Notes under the pieces: generated by a model
What the model was told of the DNA's origin: nothing
Database searches by the model: none
The model's input: the letters and a program-made list of their open reading frames with translations, nothing else
Position numbers and translations under genes: made by a program
Shown here: piece after piece, positions 47,250-59,201 of the stretch
Layout of the letters: each line of letters starts with the position of its first letter
Position numbering within the stretch: position 1 is the stretch's first letter
NCBI GenBank assembly: GCA_010909165.1
Contig: MU008180.1
Coordinates: forward strand, 557,884 to 621,883
Direction of reading: 5' to 3'
DNA: 64,000 bases
From: Anthoceros angustus
Lineage: Eukaryota > Streptophyta > Anthocerotopsida > Anthocerotales > Anthocerotaceae

Positions 47250-49687
47250 CTCCTGTGTCAACTTGATAGAATCCAAAAATTGCCGTTCCCATTATTCCAC
47301 CTCTTTACAAGCATCAGTTAGTGCCTTATATTCGGCCTCCGTAGAAGAAAGTGCCAAGGACGCTTGTTTCTTGCATGACCGTCAAGCTAAAATGCACGCC
47401 GCCGACAAACTCCTTCTAGTGTCGACATCACCGCCATCCCGCGCAAAGGATGTAAGAGTAAACTCTTTGCTGCCACTTGATGTATAATGAAGACCATAAG
47501 CCAATGTACCCTTGAGGTAACGATATATCCTCTTCAGATTCCGGTGAGGTTTACCCGGGTTCTTAAGCGAGAAACAACGATAAAATATGGCCTAGTCAAT
47601 TAGTACGGAAAATCAAACACCCAATTGCTTGAGAAGGCAGTAGACATATCTTCCTTATCGCTTCATGCGGAGGCTGCTCTATCGTAAGCTTCTCCCCGAA
47701 TAAGGAGTTGTTGCGTCGAGCATCCTCCAAATGGAAGCGTGTTAATATTTCCTTAAAATATTTTGTTTGATGAAGAACAATAACCCTTGTGTCTCTAAGG
47801 ATTTGAACTCCTAAACAAAACTCCAGAGGACCACAGTCGGTCATCTCGAACTCCGACATAGCCTTGACTTCATCCATCTGCATACTATTACTAAGTAGGA
47901 TTGCATCATCCACATACAAAGCTAAGATTACAAACAAGGCGCTGCTAAAAGATAGAAAACATTTGTATGTCGCCAGATCGAATGAACCCTAGCGTTTCAA
48001 AAACTTCATAATCCGCTTAAACCGGGCTCTCGGACTCTTTAATCCATATAAAGTCTTGAGCAACTTACAAACCTTCTTTGGAAACTTCTTACTAACAAAC
48101 CCTTATGCGTCATATAGAGAACCTCCTCAAGTTCACCATGCAGACAAACATCCATTTGATGAAGTTCTAAATTAAACTCCACCATAGCTAAAAGTATGCG
48201 GATGATGGAGGCTTAACAACTGGACTAAAGGTGTCTCCATAATCAATTCTGGAATTTGACTAAAGCCCCTAGCAACCAATCTAGACTTATATCTAGCAAT
48301 GGTCCCATCACTTTAACTTAGTTTTGAAAACCCATTTACAAGTTATAGGCTTTCTCCCAGTGGCGATCCACAAGCTCCCAAGTGTTATTTTTAACAAGAG
48401 AGTTATACTCATACGCTATGGAGACCGCCAATGTTCCCCATCGGGCCATCTAAAGCTTCTCTATGTGAGGATCCGGTCTAACCTCGTATGGAAATAAATG
48501 CTACATTATTTGAAGACTTCCTAAAGTCTATAGAATCGATACATTCAATCCAGCGATCACGAGTACGACGCTCTCTCAATGAATATACCGGGCGGGATCT
48601 GCTGCGGGAGGGGAACAATTCATCAAGACCAGCAACCTCATCATCAAGGGAAGCATGAGAAGAAGTGGACTGCACATCATTAGAAACAGGTGAATCAACC
48701 ACACCAGGTATGGCAGCCGTATCATCTACCGCAACAGGTTCTGGAGCTAAAGGAAACTGTTCACCATCCAACGCTCCATCCGTCTGTGGAAACATAACCT
48801 GAACAGGGCCACTCATATCCTCCTGCACATCATCCATAGCGTCAGGAGCTAAAGCAGTAGAATCAGGCTGTGGAGAAGTGATCTCCTTAAAGGTAACACT
48901 CCCCGCGTCATCTTATAGGTCGTAGGATCAAACAACTTGTATGCTTTGGATTCTTCCGAGTAGCCAAGAAAAATAAGAGGCTTCGACCTTGCATCTAACT
49001 TCCCCCTCTTGGCCTCGGGAATGAATGCAAAAGCAGGAGATCCAAAAACACGTAAATGAAGAAGACTTGGCTTGCGCCCCCAAAAGGCTTCATAAGGCGT
49101 GCAACCAAGAAGTCACAACTCTATTCAAAATATAAGTAGCTGCAACTACGGCCTCAGCCCAAAAGGATTTAGGAAGACCTGCCCAAGCCAACATGCTCCG
49201 AGTCATTCCCATCAAGGTTTGATTCTTCCTTTCAGCAACTCCATTCTGTTGTTGTGTATAAGGAACAGAAAGTTGACGTATGATCCCATACTGCTGAAAA
49301 AGCTCATCAAACCTATGGCGATCTCTCCACCATTATCGTCAAAGCACTTGACCAAATGTCTGTTTGTCTTTGAACCATAGGAATCCATGAGGAGATATGC
49401 TCAAAGGCGTCACTCTTCAACGCAAGGAAAGGTCCATGTATAACGTGAAAATCATCTGTGAGAAAGATAATACTCGGACCCACCAAGTGATTTCACCGGA
49501 AGCTTTCCGCTAGATCTGCATGTATCAACTCCAAAGCTTTAGCTCGAGTAGTAGATTGATTCTTAAGGCTCCTTCGCTTGGACAAGATACACGCATCGCG
49601 ATCGCGATGCGAGGAAGGCCAGATCTTCACCGCCTCCCTTGCCATAAAGTCTCGAATTGAGCGCAATTGACAGCCCGGTAACCGCAC
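47250..49687 (-). pseudogene. Copia pol of the nested element (integrase, RT, RNase H), broken
   Basis: On the minus strand from right to left: a pre-integrase/integrase start (ACILSKRRS then ALELIHADLAESF, about 49,610-49,493) and integrase pieces to 48,900. Next is the linker with VYSLRERRTRDRW (about 48,595-48,555). The RT catalytic end LYVDDAILL (about 47,919-47,893) is followed by FEMTDCGPLEFCLGVQIL. RNase H SSTEAEYKALTDACKEVE is at about 47,350-47,297. Intact catalytic YVDD, but stops and shifts between blocks mean it cannot be translated as one polyprotein. Confidence 0.85.
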
Positions 49688-50158
49688 ATCGAGTAGATGA
49701 TTTCCGCCCCTTGACTCACCAAATCTCCAAGAAGCTGCAATTCTAACGGTAAAGCAATCGAGACGGGTCGCCGCCTAGCCTCGCCATCCAGATGCGCCTC
49801 GAAGCCGATCTTTGTCGGAAAGAAACGTGAATTGTGCTCTCCTCCTCCTCCGATCAAGTTAGGGAAATCACTTAGGGATTCTTCCCGAGACACGATCCCA
49901 TCATAGAACAAGTCGCGGTGACGGAGCATGTTGTGATCTCCTACCACGGCCCGATCTCACTGATTCTACAAGCTCGCCAAGAACCGAGAATGAATCCGTC
50001 AAAACACATCTTCCCCACGCGCCATCAGGAGAAATGAGGCATTTATCACGAGATAAATACACCAGCAAATCTCCACAACATTTTTCCATAGACAATGGCT
50101 AGCAAATCATCTACAAAATAATGGATTGTGGCAAAAAGAAATTCCATGGCTCATACCA

Positions 50159-50298
50159 TGATAAAGACAACATATATTGAAAATAAGAGCAATAATACAA
50201 AAGTAAATCGTCCATGTTTAAATAGTATATTAAGGATAACCCTTAATCAAACTAATCTACCACTAACCGAGTTAGGGTAAACATAATTAACTCTAACA
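50159..50298 (-). repeat. Right (5') LTR of the nested copia element
   Basis: 140 bases; followed on the minus strand by the damaged primer site at 50,158-50,148. Confidence 0.9.
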
Positions 50299-50303
50299 AC
50301 TCA

Positions 50304-51783
50304 CGTGTTTCTCCGAGTCACCGTCCTTCATCCTTAGGTTCTGAAAATTCCTTAGATTGCATTGCGCTTACCATGTTCGCTCAGAGAGTTCCTTTAGACG
50401 ATTCATGATTTCTCAAGTATTCACCTCATGCCTCAACATCTCGGTTGTCGCCACCTGCGTATGAGGTATTTGGCTCCGCAGCTAACCATTCTTCCTCTCC
50501 AAGATCCTCGTCTGGTTTCACTACTTTTCCAAGAGCATGTTTGAGGAGGCCTCTCATTTCGAGAACGCCCTCCATTCTTATAAGCGATGTCAAAGTCATT
50601 TCCGTTGAACCTCCTTCTCCTTGAAGGACTCACGCTTCCAAAATTATGTGTAGAGGATGTGTCACCCATTTTGGGTTCAACTCCTAAGAGTTTGTCCTCC
50701 TCTGTTGAAGAAGCTTTCTAATGTGTCTTCTTCACGGTCACTAGCATGAACACTATCATGCACTGCGGCCACTATTCTCACCATCCATACATTCTACTTA
50801 CAATGCGTGTTGGTTTTGTGGTTGCTCCCAGCTCTGCGTGCGCTATGGTTTGTTCCCAAGTGCGACTATCTTAGAGTTTCTCATCTCAAACTTATTGAAT
50901 GCGTAAGTGGAGCATGAAGGGCAAGAGTTAGGTGTATCAAACTTCCTTTCATGCTTAGTTTTACTTACGTGCTTGCATCATGCCTCGAATCGGGTTGGCC
51001 AACAACTCTGGTTTCAACATTACAAGCTTGTAATCTAAGTGTGTTAGCTCTTTCAAATCCTGCGGATCAATGCTAGCTAGCGACATGACCAATCGACGAC
51101 ATCCTGTATTCCTATTGTTAGCCTCAAGACGCTGAACAATTGTGTTTACACCTCATTGTACAACGCTTTGTGAGGAAGCGTTGGTGTATGTTCTCGTAGT
51201 GGGCGATGTTGCACCGTCTCAATTGTGAATGTCAAGTCAAGCTCTGGGACAATTCGAGAAGTGTGTTGAAGGCTCCCAATGTGTCTCCTTGTGCTTGATT
51301 TGGGCAAGTTGCTCCACGTAGGATGCGCCCATGTAATTGATGTGCCGGTTTGTCTCTCGGCATTTCGTCGATCCCGCTTGGATTTTGATTGTTCCTCCTA
51401 GGATTCACCGGGATTTTGGTAGATGTAATTTTCCATGGCTATGTGCCACGATTGTATATACAATGCGTAATTCCTGCATTTTTCTGTTTTCTTTATATGA
51501 TTTTACATACATTTTGCACTGCTCTAGTGTGCCTCCATTGAATTGCTCAAGTAGCAACTCAACTGAGTGCGACTATCCTCTCGATCTTGCGTAATCTATA
51601 TGAATTCATCAAAATAAAAATAGAAATAAAACAAGAATGCACCCATTCTTTTTCTATCTTATGTTTCTTGATTTTAACTTATTTATAAAACAAGAAAACA
51701 ATCAAAGAAAACATTGTGCATATTTTATGCACAATTTCAATGTGCATTCATTTGAATGCAACCTACACTAGGTAACGATACCA
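50304..51783 (-). pseudogene. Gag remnant of the large copia element
   Basis: The minus strand carries scattered gag-like text such as SLASIDPQDLKELTHLDYK at about 51,100-51,040, but no continuous frame and no readable zinc knuckle. The position between the 5' LTR and integrase supports gag. Much of the stretch has no assignable content. Confidence 0.45.
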
Positions 51784-52042
51784 TGAAGATTTTATGGACT
51801 AATGTAGATCAATTAAACATTATAGAATAATTACATTGTTGGATCAAGAAAGAAGTAAGTTGCTTATGCATGAAAAGACAACTAAACTAAATTTAATGAA
51901 AGCGTTGTATCTATTCACTTAGAGACGTAACCCTAATGAAACGACACCATATCTAGTAAACCCTAGCTTATCATATCTTGGTAATATATGGATAACTTAA
52001 ACCCCTAAACCCTAACTATGATATCAACATTGTATATCATTA
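51784..52042 (-). repeat. Right (5') LTR of the large copia element
   Basis: 259 bases, followed on the right by the TTGCC target duplication and then by host sequence matching copy B. Confidence 0.9.
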
Positions 52043-52610
52043 TTGCCAACAATTGTGTGACACTGCACCGAGCAGTTCTGACATCATCCATTGGACCAGC
52101 ATTGTTCCCCATTGGAACGACAAGGTCAGGTGTGTGTAAAACATATTTTTGCATTTCCATCCAGGGGCGTACGGGTGGTGTTCGGCTCAATGGAATAGGT
52201 AGTCGCTGAGCATGTGGTGGCGTTGCAGTGACATGGGTATCTTCATGAGACAGCCGAGAGGCGGCAAGCCAAGCACGCTATATGTGCCTACAATAACAGT
52301 GCAAGCAACACTCCTGAGAAAGATAAATAGACACAAAAAAAAAAGGGTCCAAGGTTCAATGCGTAGCTGACCTGGTGACTCTAGCATGTTCTTCCTGTTC
52401 ACAGGCAGGATCTCACTTTGTCGTGGCAATGGAGTGTTTCCCAACCCTCTGGCAAAACGTGCATCCATGCTTTCGTAGTCCCTGAGAAGTTCAATGTATT
52501 CCGCTGTCCAGTCCTCTTCTTCATCTATATGCCATGAGTCATTGGGCATGGTACTTATAAAAGGCCACCCTCTTGATTTAATCCATATTGGGTGCACATC
52601 AAGGTTGCAC
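52043..52610. repeat. Duplicated segment, copy A part 3 (with RING-type gene exon on minus strand)
   Basis: Matches about 55,688-56,205 of copy B. The minus-strand exon (52,597-52,380) reads IKSRGWPFISTMPNDSWHID and RDYESMDARFARGLGN and ends at a GT donor. Copy A lacks the RING finger itself: similarity stops at about 52,610, where a short junction leads into the CGGCTACGATGG repeat. Confidence 0.85.
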
Positions 52611-52984
52611 AGCGAGGCGCACGCGCTCCCAATGCTGGCTCGAACGCGGCTACGATGGATCGAACTTATGAAGATAGCTTTACCAATGCGGAGGCTTAAT
52701 TATTCGTCTTAATTAATCGGTCTTAATTAATCAATCATGCTCAATGTTTGGAAAGGGCGTCGGCGTCCCGCTATGAGTGTTCGAGCTGTGCACGATCTCT
52801 CAACGGCGTTGTCCAAAAGCGGTATTCGCCGGGCGATCACACAATACGATGTACGCCCGCCTTGTGCCCTCAAAACTACCGGACGCATGCCCAACCTTTC
52901 CCCACCCTGCATCAAACCCACACGACACATCTACCTTCCGCCGAAAACATGGCAACCGAACCATGGCTTAAAGCACAGCGTCAT

Positions 52985-55900
52985 GGACAAGATGATGACC
53001 TTTTGTTTGTGCTCACAAAGAGGCCTTACTGGTGAAAGGTGTTGTGCAAGAAAGTGTACAAGATGCTTCCGTCATGGGCCCTTGAATGTCACTTGCATAC
53101 TTGTCAATGAAAGACCCAAGGATGATATGATAAATCCAGCTTGAAATCCATTGTGGAGCACATGAGTGTCTTGTCTCCTGGAATCGCTCTCTATGTCTCG
53201 ATTGATATATGCATATGCTTGAAACCGGCTAGTGTGATGTGGAACATGACCAAACACGGCAGCCATGTCATCCGCGTGACCCATACATCGATACTTGCAC
53301 GCGTCCCCATGAGCTACCTACCGTGGCCATAATGTCCCAACATGTGGGTAGTGATTAATCATGGACCCACGCGTACAGTGTAAGTAAGCAAGTCTTCAAT
53401 GTGGCAACCTTCAGTGGCCTGATGCACACTCGTGTGCATCATGTCATTTGAACTCAATCTGACAGACTTGTCTTCCCCTTGAGCCACGCGGGCATTGTGC
53501 ACCAACTTGTTCTTGTCCTTTGCGTGGCTCCGGGTTCTCCGCGCCATGGCATCCGTGGTTGAGGGGAGGGATGGTGGATGCCTTAGGCATCCGCCTCGGC
53601 CAAACTTGGTTGCGCTCTGCCTCGATGGTCGAGGCACTTGCTCCCCATTCCCGGTTATGCGGTGTGGCGGTGAACTATTTGCAGCGCCGGCGGTAAGCAC
53701 GCCGATACTCGGATGCAAGAGGAATTGTTGCTAGCGCCCTATGTGAGGAGGCGGGCGCCGCCCTCACCGTATGTGGGAGGGAGGCGTCTCCCTCCCACCT
53801 CCCGTGGATTCGCGATGCAAACATGGGTGGTGGATTGAGGAAGGCCAAGCGCCGTCAATCCTCTTGGCAGGCGACCAATGCCATTTGTGTATTTGCTTGC
53901 CATCCTCAGTCCACAGTGAGGGTCAGGACAAGCTTGGGTCTTGCTAGGCACTGTCGTGGTCTAGTAGTTCACGATTGTAAATGAATAGCTCTTGTGCTCC
54001 AAATCTAGAAGTTCATGTTTCGATCGATGGTCAGGAATGGTGTCCACTTTAGATTCCGAAGCTTCTTTGGATTCCATCCCTTGTGTGCAGGTTCAAAGCA
54101 TTGCGTATAATGCAACGCATTGCACATATTCGTAGTACCACGCAATGCCCGACAAGATCAACTGAGCTTTCATGTCACATCAATCTAAGCGGCTACGATG
54201 GATCGAACTTATGAAGATAGCTTTACCAATGCGGAGGCTTAATTATTCGTCTTAATTAATCTCTTAATTAATCAATCATGCTCAATGTTTGGAAGGGCTG
54301 TCGGCTCCTGAGTGTTGAGCTGCGCAGTGATCTCTCTCAGCATTGTCCAAAAGCGGTATTCAACTACATCGAGCGATCACACAATACGATGTCTGCCCGC
54401 CTTGTGCCCTCAAAACTACGCATATCTTTGAAACATTTGCCCTGTCGCCTCTTCATGTTGCTGCCCTGTTCTTCGTTAGATGCTCCAACCACTGTCTGTG
54501 TGTAGGACCAAGCCAATACAATTGCTTCTCTTTCTTATCATCTGGCTTGTCTTTCTGCACCTTCACCATTTCGAACTTGGTGGCAACTATCATGTCGAGC
54601 GATACCAGAGTTGGCACACCACGCTTCCCAGAATCCATCAGTTGATATAGACCAGGCGTTTTGGTTCTCGCTCATAATATAAAGCCCTTGCAAGATTCTC
54701 GCCACCTTCCCGAACCCCATACGATGTCGGTGTAGTCCTCTTGCAAGGGCTCCCATGTCGACACGCACTTGAGAACATAGAACAAAACTTTCTCCTTGTT
54801 ATTTGGAAGTGCAAGAACCATGAAGTTATCCCCACATCCGCCGATGTCGCATCATGTTCTACACGGAGGGCACGCAAATCCACGCCACGCCTTCTTTTTC
54901 CACGCCCTCCCTTAGCGGCTTTGAGAGTGGCTTCCGTTTCAATGGTCCAGCCTTCGCTCCGCACACCCATGGGATTATGCCTTGTCGACCGTCCACACCG
55001 TGGCATAACAGGGTCTCCTCCTCGAGCTTGGTGCACCGACCAACTTCTCCTTCTCAATGACCTTGGCATGAAGCACGGGGGTGACCACGTCGATCTTAGT
55101 GGCATCCCGGTCACGGCAAAGTGCCACGAGCACGAGCGACCACGTGTTCTCGTGGCATCGGTCATGGCAAAGTGCCATTAGTGCAGTGACCACTTCTTGT
55201 CGGTGTCCGCACACATATCCCCATGTCCACTGCACTCGCCGTCGATCAAAGGCTGCATCCACATGTGGCCTAGGGGCTGCAACATCTGCTTGAATAACTC
55301 CCATCTCATGGCAGAGTGCCATGGGTACTTCCTCGTGTTTTTTCTCCTTCACAACTACACAATGCGCACTTTCAGTAGGTGTCAAATTCCACATCTGTAG
55401 GGCTTCCCCTTCAAGCTCCACTCTTGCTGCACAATCAACAGTACCAAAACCCTCCGTTGGAGTGAAAGGCTTCGTTAACCAGTCTGGCAATGGCTCCTGT
55501 GCATGTTGATCTGCCAAAGCCATTGTGCACAAACCTGGTGGAAGAGCAGGTTCTTCAACCAGGTTGTTCTCACTTGTTGCTCCTAGAGTTGGGGCTGCCA
55601 CAACACATGTTGCCACATAAGGTGCATCATCTTCAACCATCGGTGGTGGCGGGATGCTCTGTCCACATAGTCACCGCCGAGGGTTTGCCAACAATTGTGT
55701 GACACCGCACCGTGAGTTCTCGATCATCATGGACCATTGTTCCCCATTGGAGCGACAAGGTCGGTGTAAAACATATTTTGCATTTCCATCCGGGGCGACG
55801 GTGGTGTTCGCTCATCGGAATAGGTAGTCGAGCATGTGGTGGCGTTGCGATGACATGGGTATCTTCAAGTGTAACAAGGAGAGCGGGCAAGCTCGCTATA

Positions 55901-56205
55901 TGTGCCTACAAAAAGGCAAGCAACACTCACGAGAAGGATAAGCAGACACAAAAAAAAGGGTCCAAGGTTCAATGCGTGATTGGTGACTCTAGCATGTTCT
56001 TCCTGCTCATGTGGTTCTCACTTTGTCGTGGCAATGGAGTGTTTCCCAACCCTCCGCAAACGTGCATCCATGCTTTCGTAGTCCCCAGAAGTTCAATGTA
56101 CCGCCCTCCTCTTCTTCATCTATATGCCATGAGTCATTGGGCATGGTACTTATAAAAGGCCACCCTCTTGATTTAATCCATCTTGGGTGCACATCAAGGT
56201 TGCAC
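52985..56205. repeat. Duplicated segment, copy B (uninterrupted)
   Basis: Same order and orientation as copy A parts 1-3 but without the two large insertions. At about 54,920-54,935 the sequence TTTGAGAGTGGCTT is the empty CACTA site. At about 55,683-55,697 GGGTTTGCCAACAATTG is the empty copia site. Copies A and B differ by many clustered small indels and few isolated substitutions. Confidence 0.9.
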
Positions 56206-56863
56206 CCCCTGTGAGGGCAGGACACGGAGGCCTGTAACGCTTGGAACAAACAAGCATCGTGGAAGCAATGCCCGCATGGCAAGAAGACCTGCTCATTACA
56301 TGAGAACCACCTGGTACAAACGCAACACCGTGTAACCTGCAGGGGCGCGGCAGCACTTGAGTGGCTAGGAGCTGGAATCCACTGTGGAATTGAGCCATCC
56401 ATCTTCCTCATTGCATGTATGCGTTTGAAAGCATCGGTCAGCTCCTTGGCCGATTGACATCGTTGTTCAAGCTCTTGGTTTTCTATTGGTGAGGAGGCCG
56501 CGCTTCCGTAATGTTAGCGGCTCGAACGTACACCGCAGCTGTGAACCGAAATTACCTTGTAGGTTAGACCTCGCGGAAGGCAACAAGGCGAGGCCGGAAA
56601 GTCAAGAGGTGAGCAAACTCGTCTTTGCTTGGTCGCCATCCCAGTGCACAAATAAGCTCACCACAAAGAAGCTTCGCGTTAGTCAACTTGGAATGCTCCT
56701 CCGTGCCTTTCTTTGTGAAACGGGCTTCTTCTGACAACCTTGCAAGCTCTAACATCGCTTGAGATTGGACCTTGGTCTCACACTCATCGTCTCCCAATTT
56801 GGCAAATCCAATGCTGGAAGCAAGGAGGGAAATTAAAACCGTGATGGCACATCGGGTGATCAC
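54540..56863 (-). pseudogene. RING-H2-type gene, copy B (continuous but frame-damaged)
   Basis: The minus strand reads a helical N-terminus (LARLSEEARFTKKGTEEHSK, about 56,760-56,700; ENQELEQRCQSAKELTDAFK near 56,480-56,430). A RING-H2 finger follows (CCVCTRWFS, LPCGHCFHDACLFQAL, CPHRGC; about 56,332-56,210). Then comes the IKSRGWPFISTMPNDSWHID exon (about 56,180-56,120), a linker, and the VGDNFMVLA domain (about 54,840-54,560). The Cys/His spacing CxxC...CxHxxHxxC fits RING-H2 apart from a CPxxxC ending, so an E3 ubiquitin ligase role is possible. Splice sites were not fully resolved, and small indels break some exons. It may be a host gene or one carried by a repeat unit. Confidence 0.5.
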
Positions 56864-57600
56864 GTGACCAAGAACTCATGGGAGGTGACCACCGGATAGC
56901 ACCACTGGTCACGGGCCATGAGTGGCCACGACCACCGGCTTTAATGCGGTGATCGTGGTATGAGTGGGCACCTCACCACTGACTTCACAGATGATGGTCA
57001 GGTGACCATATATGCCCAAGCACACACAAGCAAAATCAGAAAACGGTCAAGCATTGATGAATCCATATTGTGACCATGTGAATCTGTGGCTGTGTCAAGA
57101 CCACCACCACAGTGCCCATATGGGACAGAACCCACAGTGATACAACCAGCAGTTCAACGCTTAGCCTTGTCGTGACGCGTGGCACAGGATCCAAACATTC
57201 GGGCACACCATGTAAAGCGACACGCCGATGGAAAAACAAATGAAACTCATCTGCTCGCAGCTGAAGGGTCGAATTGGAAGCCTGCCTCAGGAATGTGCCC
57301 GCATCACCCACAACCCACAACACTCACAACCACCAAATTAGCATGGTCCCGCTGATTCCAATAAAACCCGAGTGAGAACTCTAAAATCGCAGGAGAACAA
57401 AACATCGCAAGTAAGTCACACCAAGCCGATGGAAGCATGAACAAAACTACCAGACGCAAAGATGCCCAACCTTTCCCCACCCGACCTGCATCAAACCCAC
57501 ACATGACACATCTACCTTCCGACGAAAACATGGCAACCAACCATGGCTTAAAGCTCATGGCCATGGACAAGATGATGACCTTTCTCCACGCTTGGCACCT
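56864..57600. other. Spacer with a partial repeat of the 52.9-kb junction
   Basis: 57,440-57,590 matches 52,884-53,005 (ATGCCCAACCTTTCCCCACC and AACCATGGCTTAAAGC). No gene is supported; frames at 57,036-57,603 (-) lack motifs. Confidence 0.45.
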
Positions 57601-58300
57601 CAAAGATCATCCACGGTGGCATCACTATACCCTCCGCCTCTCCCATCCCGCCTGGCCTCCTGAACATCCCTAGCAACCTCAGGCTTGGTGTGCTGGCTTC
57701 CTCGGCTTTGTGACCTAGTCACAGGGCCCTGGGAGCCACCATGTGGCTGCACGGGGTTAGCTGCCCCGTTCTCCCCCTTCTTCCCTACCTTCTCTTCCAC
57801 AAGTGCCACCTTTCCAGTTTTTGCTTCCTTGCTCGCTTGCTTGTTGGCCTTCCTTCCTAGAACCACCGTTTTATAGGCTTTCTTACGCCTTCCAGATCTT
57901 CCACAAGAAAACCCAAAGCCATACATCGGGGAATCTTTTGGCCCGTGTTCGTGCTGGCACGTTTCCCATATACGGCAAACACAAGGTCGTCCAAACTTTG
58001 CCAATCCTCCTTTGACACCAAGTCGGTGGCTTCAAAGCTGTAGCCCTCTTGCGGTTGCAGAGGCACGCCAAAGTGATTTGTCACAACGTCCTTCCCACCA
58101 ATGCGCTCCTTCAGGCCTTGGACCAACTTGTCATCCCTAACATTCAATCCAACCTTTCGAAGATGATTATCACCATCATGCCACCTCCAGGGTCCATCCA
58201 ACACCGGAGCTTCTTCCAAGGCTGCCGTCACACGGTCGAATCTCTTGGTTGCTGAGAGGTTAGCACGTTTCGAATTTCGTGCGACATTGTAAGCGGTTGC
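57600..58300 (-). CDS. Unidentified ORF pair, probably one frame-shifted gene fragment
   Basis: The minus frame 58,378-57,857 contains ALEEAPVLDGPWRWHDG, IGGKDVVTNHFGVPLQP and LVSKEDWQSLDDLVFAVYGK. It overlaps a second frame (58,004-57,600) that is Lys/Arg-rich with KAYKTVVLGRKANKQASKEA. The ATG nearest the first motif is MATAYNVARNSK, at about 58,303. Composition is protein-like and the two frames may be joined by an indel or a missed intron. I do not recognise the family. It could be a transposon protein. Confidence 0.35.
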
Positions 58301-58850
58301 CATAGGAAGACGTGAGACAAGCCTACATGGAAAGCTTGGGGCGTGAGATGGTGGGTGCAAACAGAGAGAGGAGAGCATAAATGGAACAAAGGAGATGGCC
58401 TACTGCGGTTGAGCGTAGCGATGAGAGGAAAAGGCATGAGAAAGTAGATGAGAGGAAAGATCGGCAGAAGTAGGGGAGATTCACGTTTCCCAAATGATGA
58501 ATTAATGAGGTGTACTAAGTCAACCATAATCTAATATAGATATATTTACCCTTTTAAACTACCTTTTAACTTCCATAGGTTAAACAATAATATAAATACA
58601 CAGGTAAATTATAGGACAAAAATATAATATTTAAAACTTCAGCACTGATCATTTTATTACTCTATCATAGTAACCAAGTGTTCATGACTCTTTGGTCCCA
58701 AAGTGTGGCACCAAACCATGCCTCTACCCGTATTGTGCTACGGCGTCTGGATGAGGATGCTCATGTCCCTGGCTTCTGCCTGCATGGTGAGCGGGTGCTC
58801 ACTCTAAACGTGTATGTGGTTGTTGGGACAGGAGGGGCGTAAACCACCGG
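58300..58850. other. AT-rich spacer
   Basis: No gene seen; AT-rich from about 58,500 to 58,660. Confidence 0.45.
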
Positions 58851-58859
58851 TCAGACATC

Positions 58860-59201
58860 TTGACCGCCACAGGCGTTTACCAGTGGTTCCTTCGAATAGG
58901 AGCGGGCGCCTATCCTCCGCAAGTGGTGCTGGAGGAGATGAGCGAGGCGGAGGCCAGAGCATGGAGGGAGGAGCACACGGTATGGTTGTCCAGCGAGGAG
59001 GAGCGGGACAACGGACATAGAGGTCACAGGCGCGCAACGTCCGCGGGAAGGCGCGAGGGAAACTCAGGCAGTGAGAGTGAGGTGGAGGTTGTGGGGGAAA
59101 ATCGCTCGGATCAGAGGCGAGGCCGAAGAGCGAGAGGGGTCCCCATGGGCCGTAGGCGAGGCAATCAGCGGAGGCGGCGAGATTTTAGGGAGTCGCGATA
59201 G
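58860..59201 (+). CDS. Small basic ORF, function unknown
   Basis: 113 codons: VYQWFLRIGAGAYPPQ, then EEMSEAEARAWREEH, then an Arg-rich tail (RRGRRARGVPMGRRRG, RRRRDF). The basic tail could bind nucleic acid, as in retroelement gag proteins. The nominal first codon is ATG-less in part of the frame, and there is no neighbour to support it. Doubtful as an independent gene. Confidence 0.3.
   Translation: MTATGVYQWFLRIGAGAYPPQVVLEEMSEAEARAWREEHTVWLSSEEERDNGHRGHRRATSAGRREGNSGSESEVEVVGENRSDQRRGRRARGVPMGRRRGNQRRRRDFRESR

Larger units (their letters stand above)
45969..50298 (-). mobile_element. 4.3-kb nested copia retrotransposon
   Basis: LTRs 45,969-46,110 and 50,159-50,298 start TGATAAAGAC and end ACTCTAACA. 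The flanks are TACTA (left) and ACTCA (right), an imperfect target duplication. On the minus strand the right LTR is 5' and is followed by TGGTATGAGCC, the tRNA-Met primer site minus CA. A purine tract (AAGTGGGG) precedes the left LTR. The gene order visible is pre-integrase/integrase, linker, RT and RNase H, hence copia. It lies inside the 10.9-kb element and is younger than it. Confidence 0.87.
41132..52042 (-). mobile_element. 10.9-kb copia retrotransposon with nested element
   Basis: LTRs of about 255 bases at each end; target duplication TTGCC (41,127-41,131 and 52,043-52,047). The empty site with a single TTGCC is preserved in copy B near 55,688. On the minus strand the 5' LTR is the right one, followed by TGGTATCGTTACC where the tRNA-Met primer site should be. 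The gag remnant lies at 50.3-51.7 kb, integrase at 44.3-45.0 kb, the RT start at 43.6-43.75 kb, and a purine tract (AAGTGGGAG) ahead of the left LTR. A younger copia element occupies 45,969-50,298. All frames are interrupted. Confidence 0.87.
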
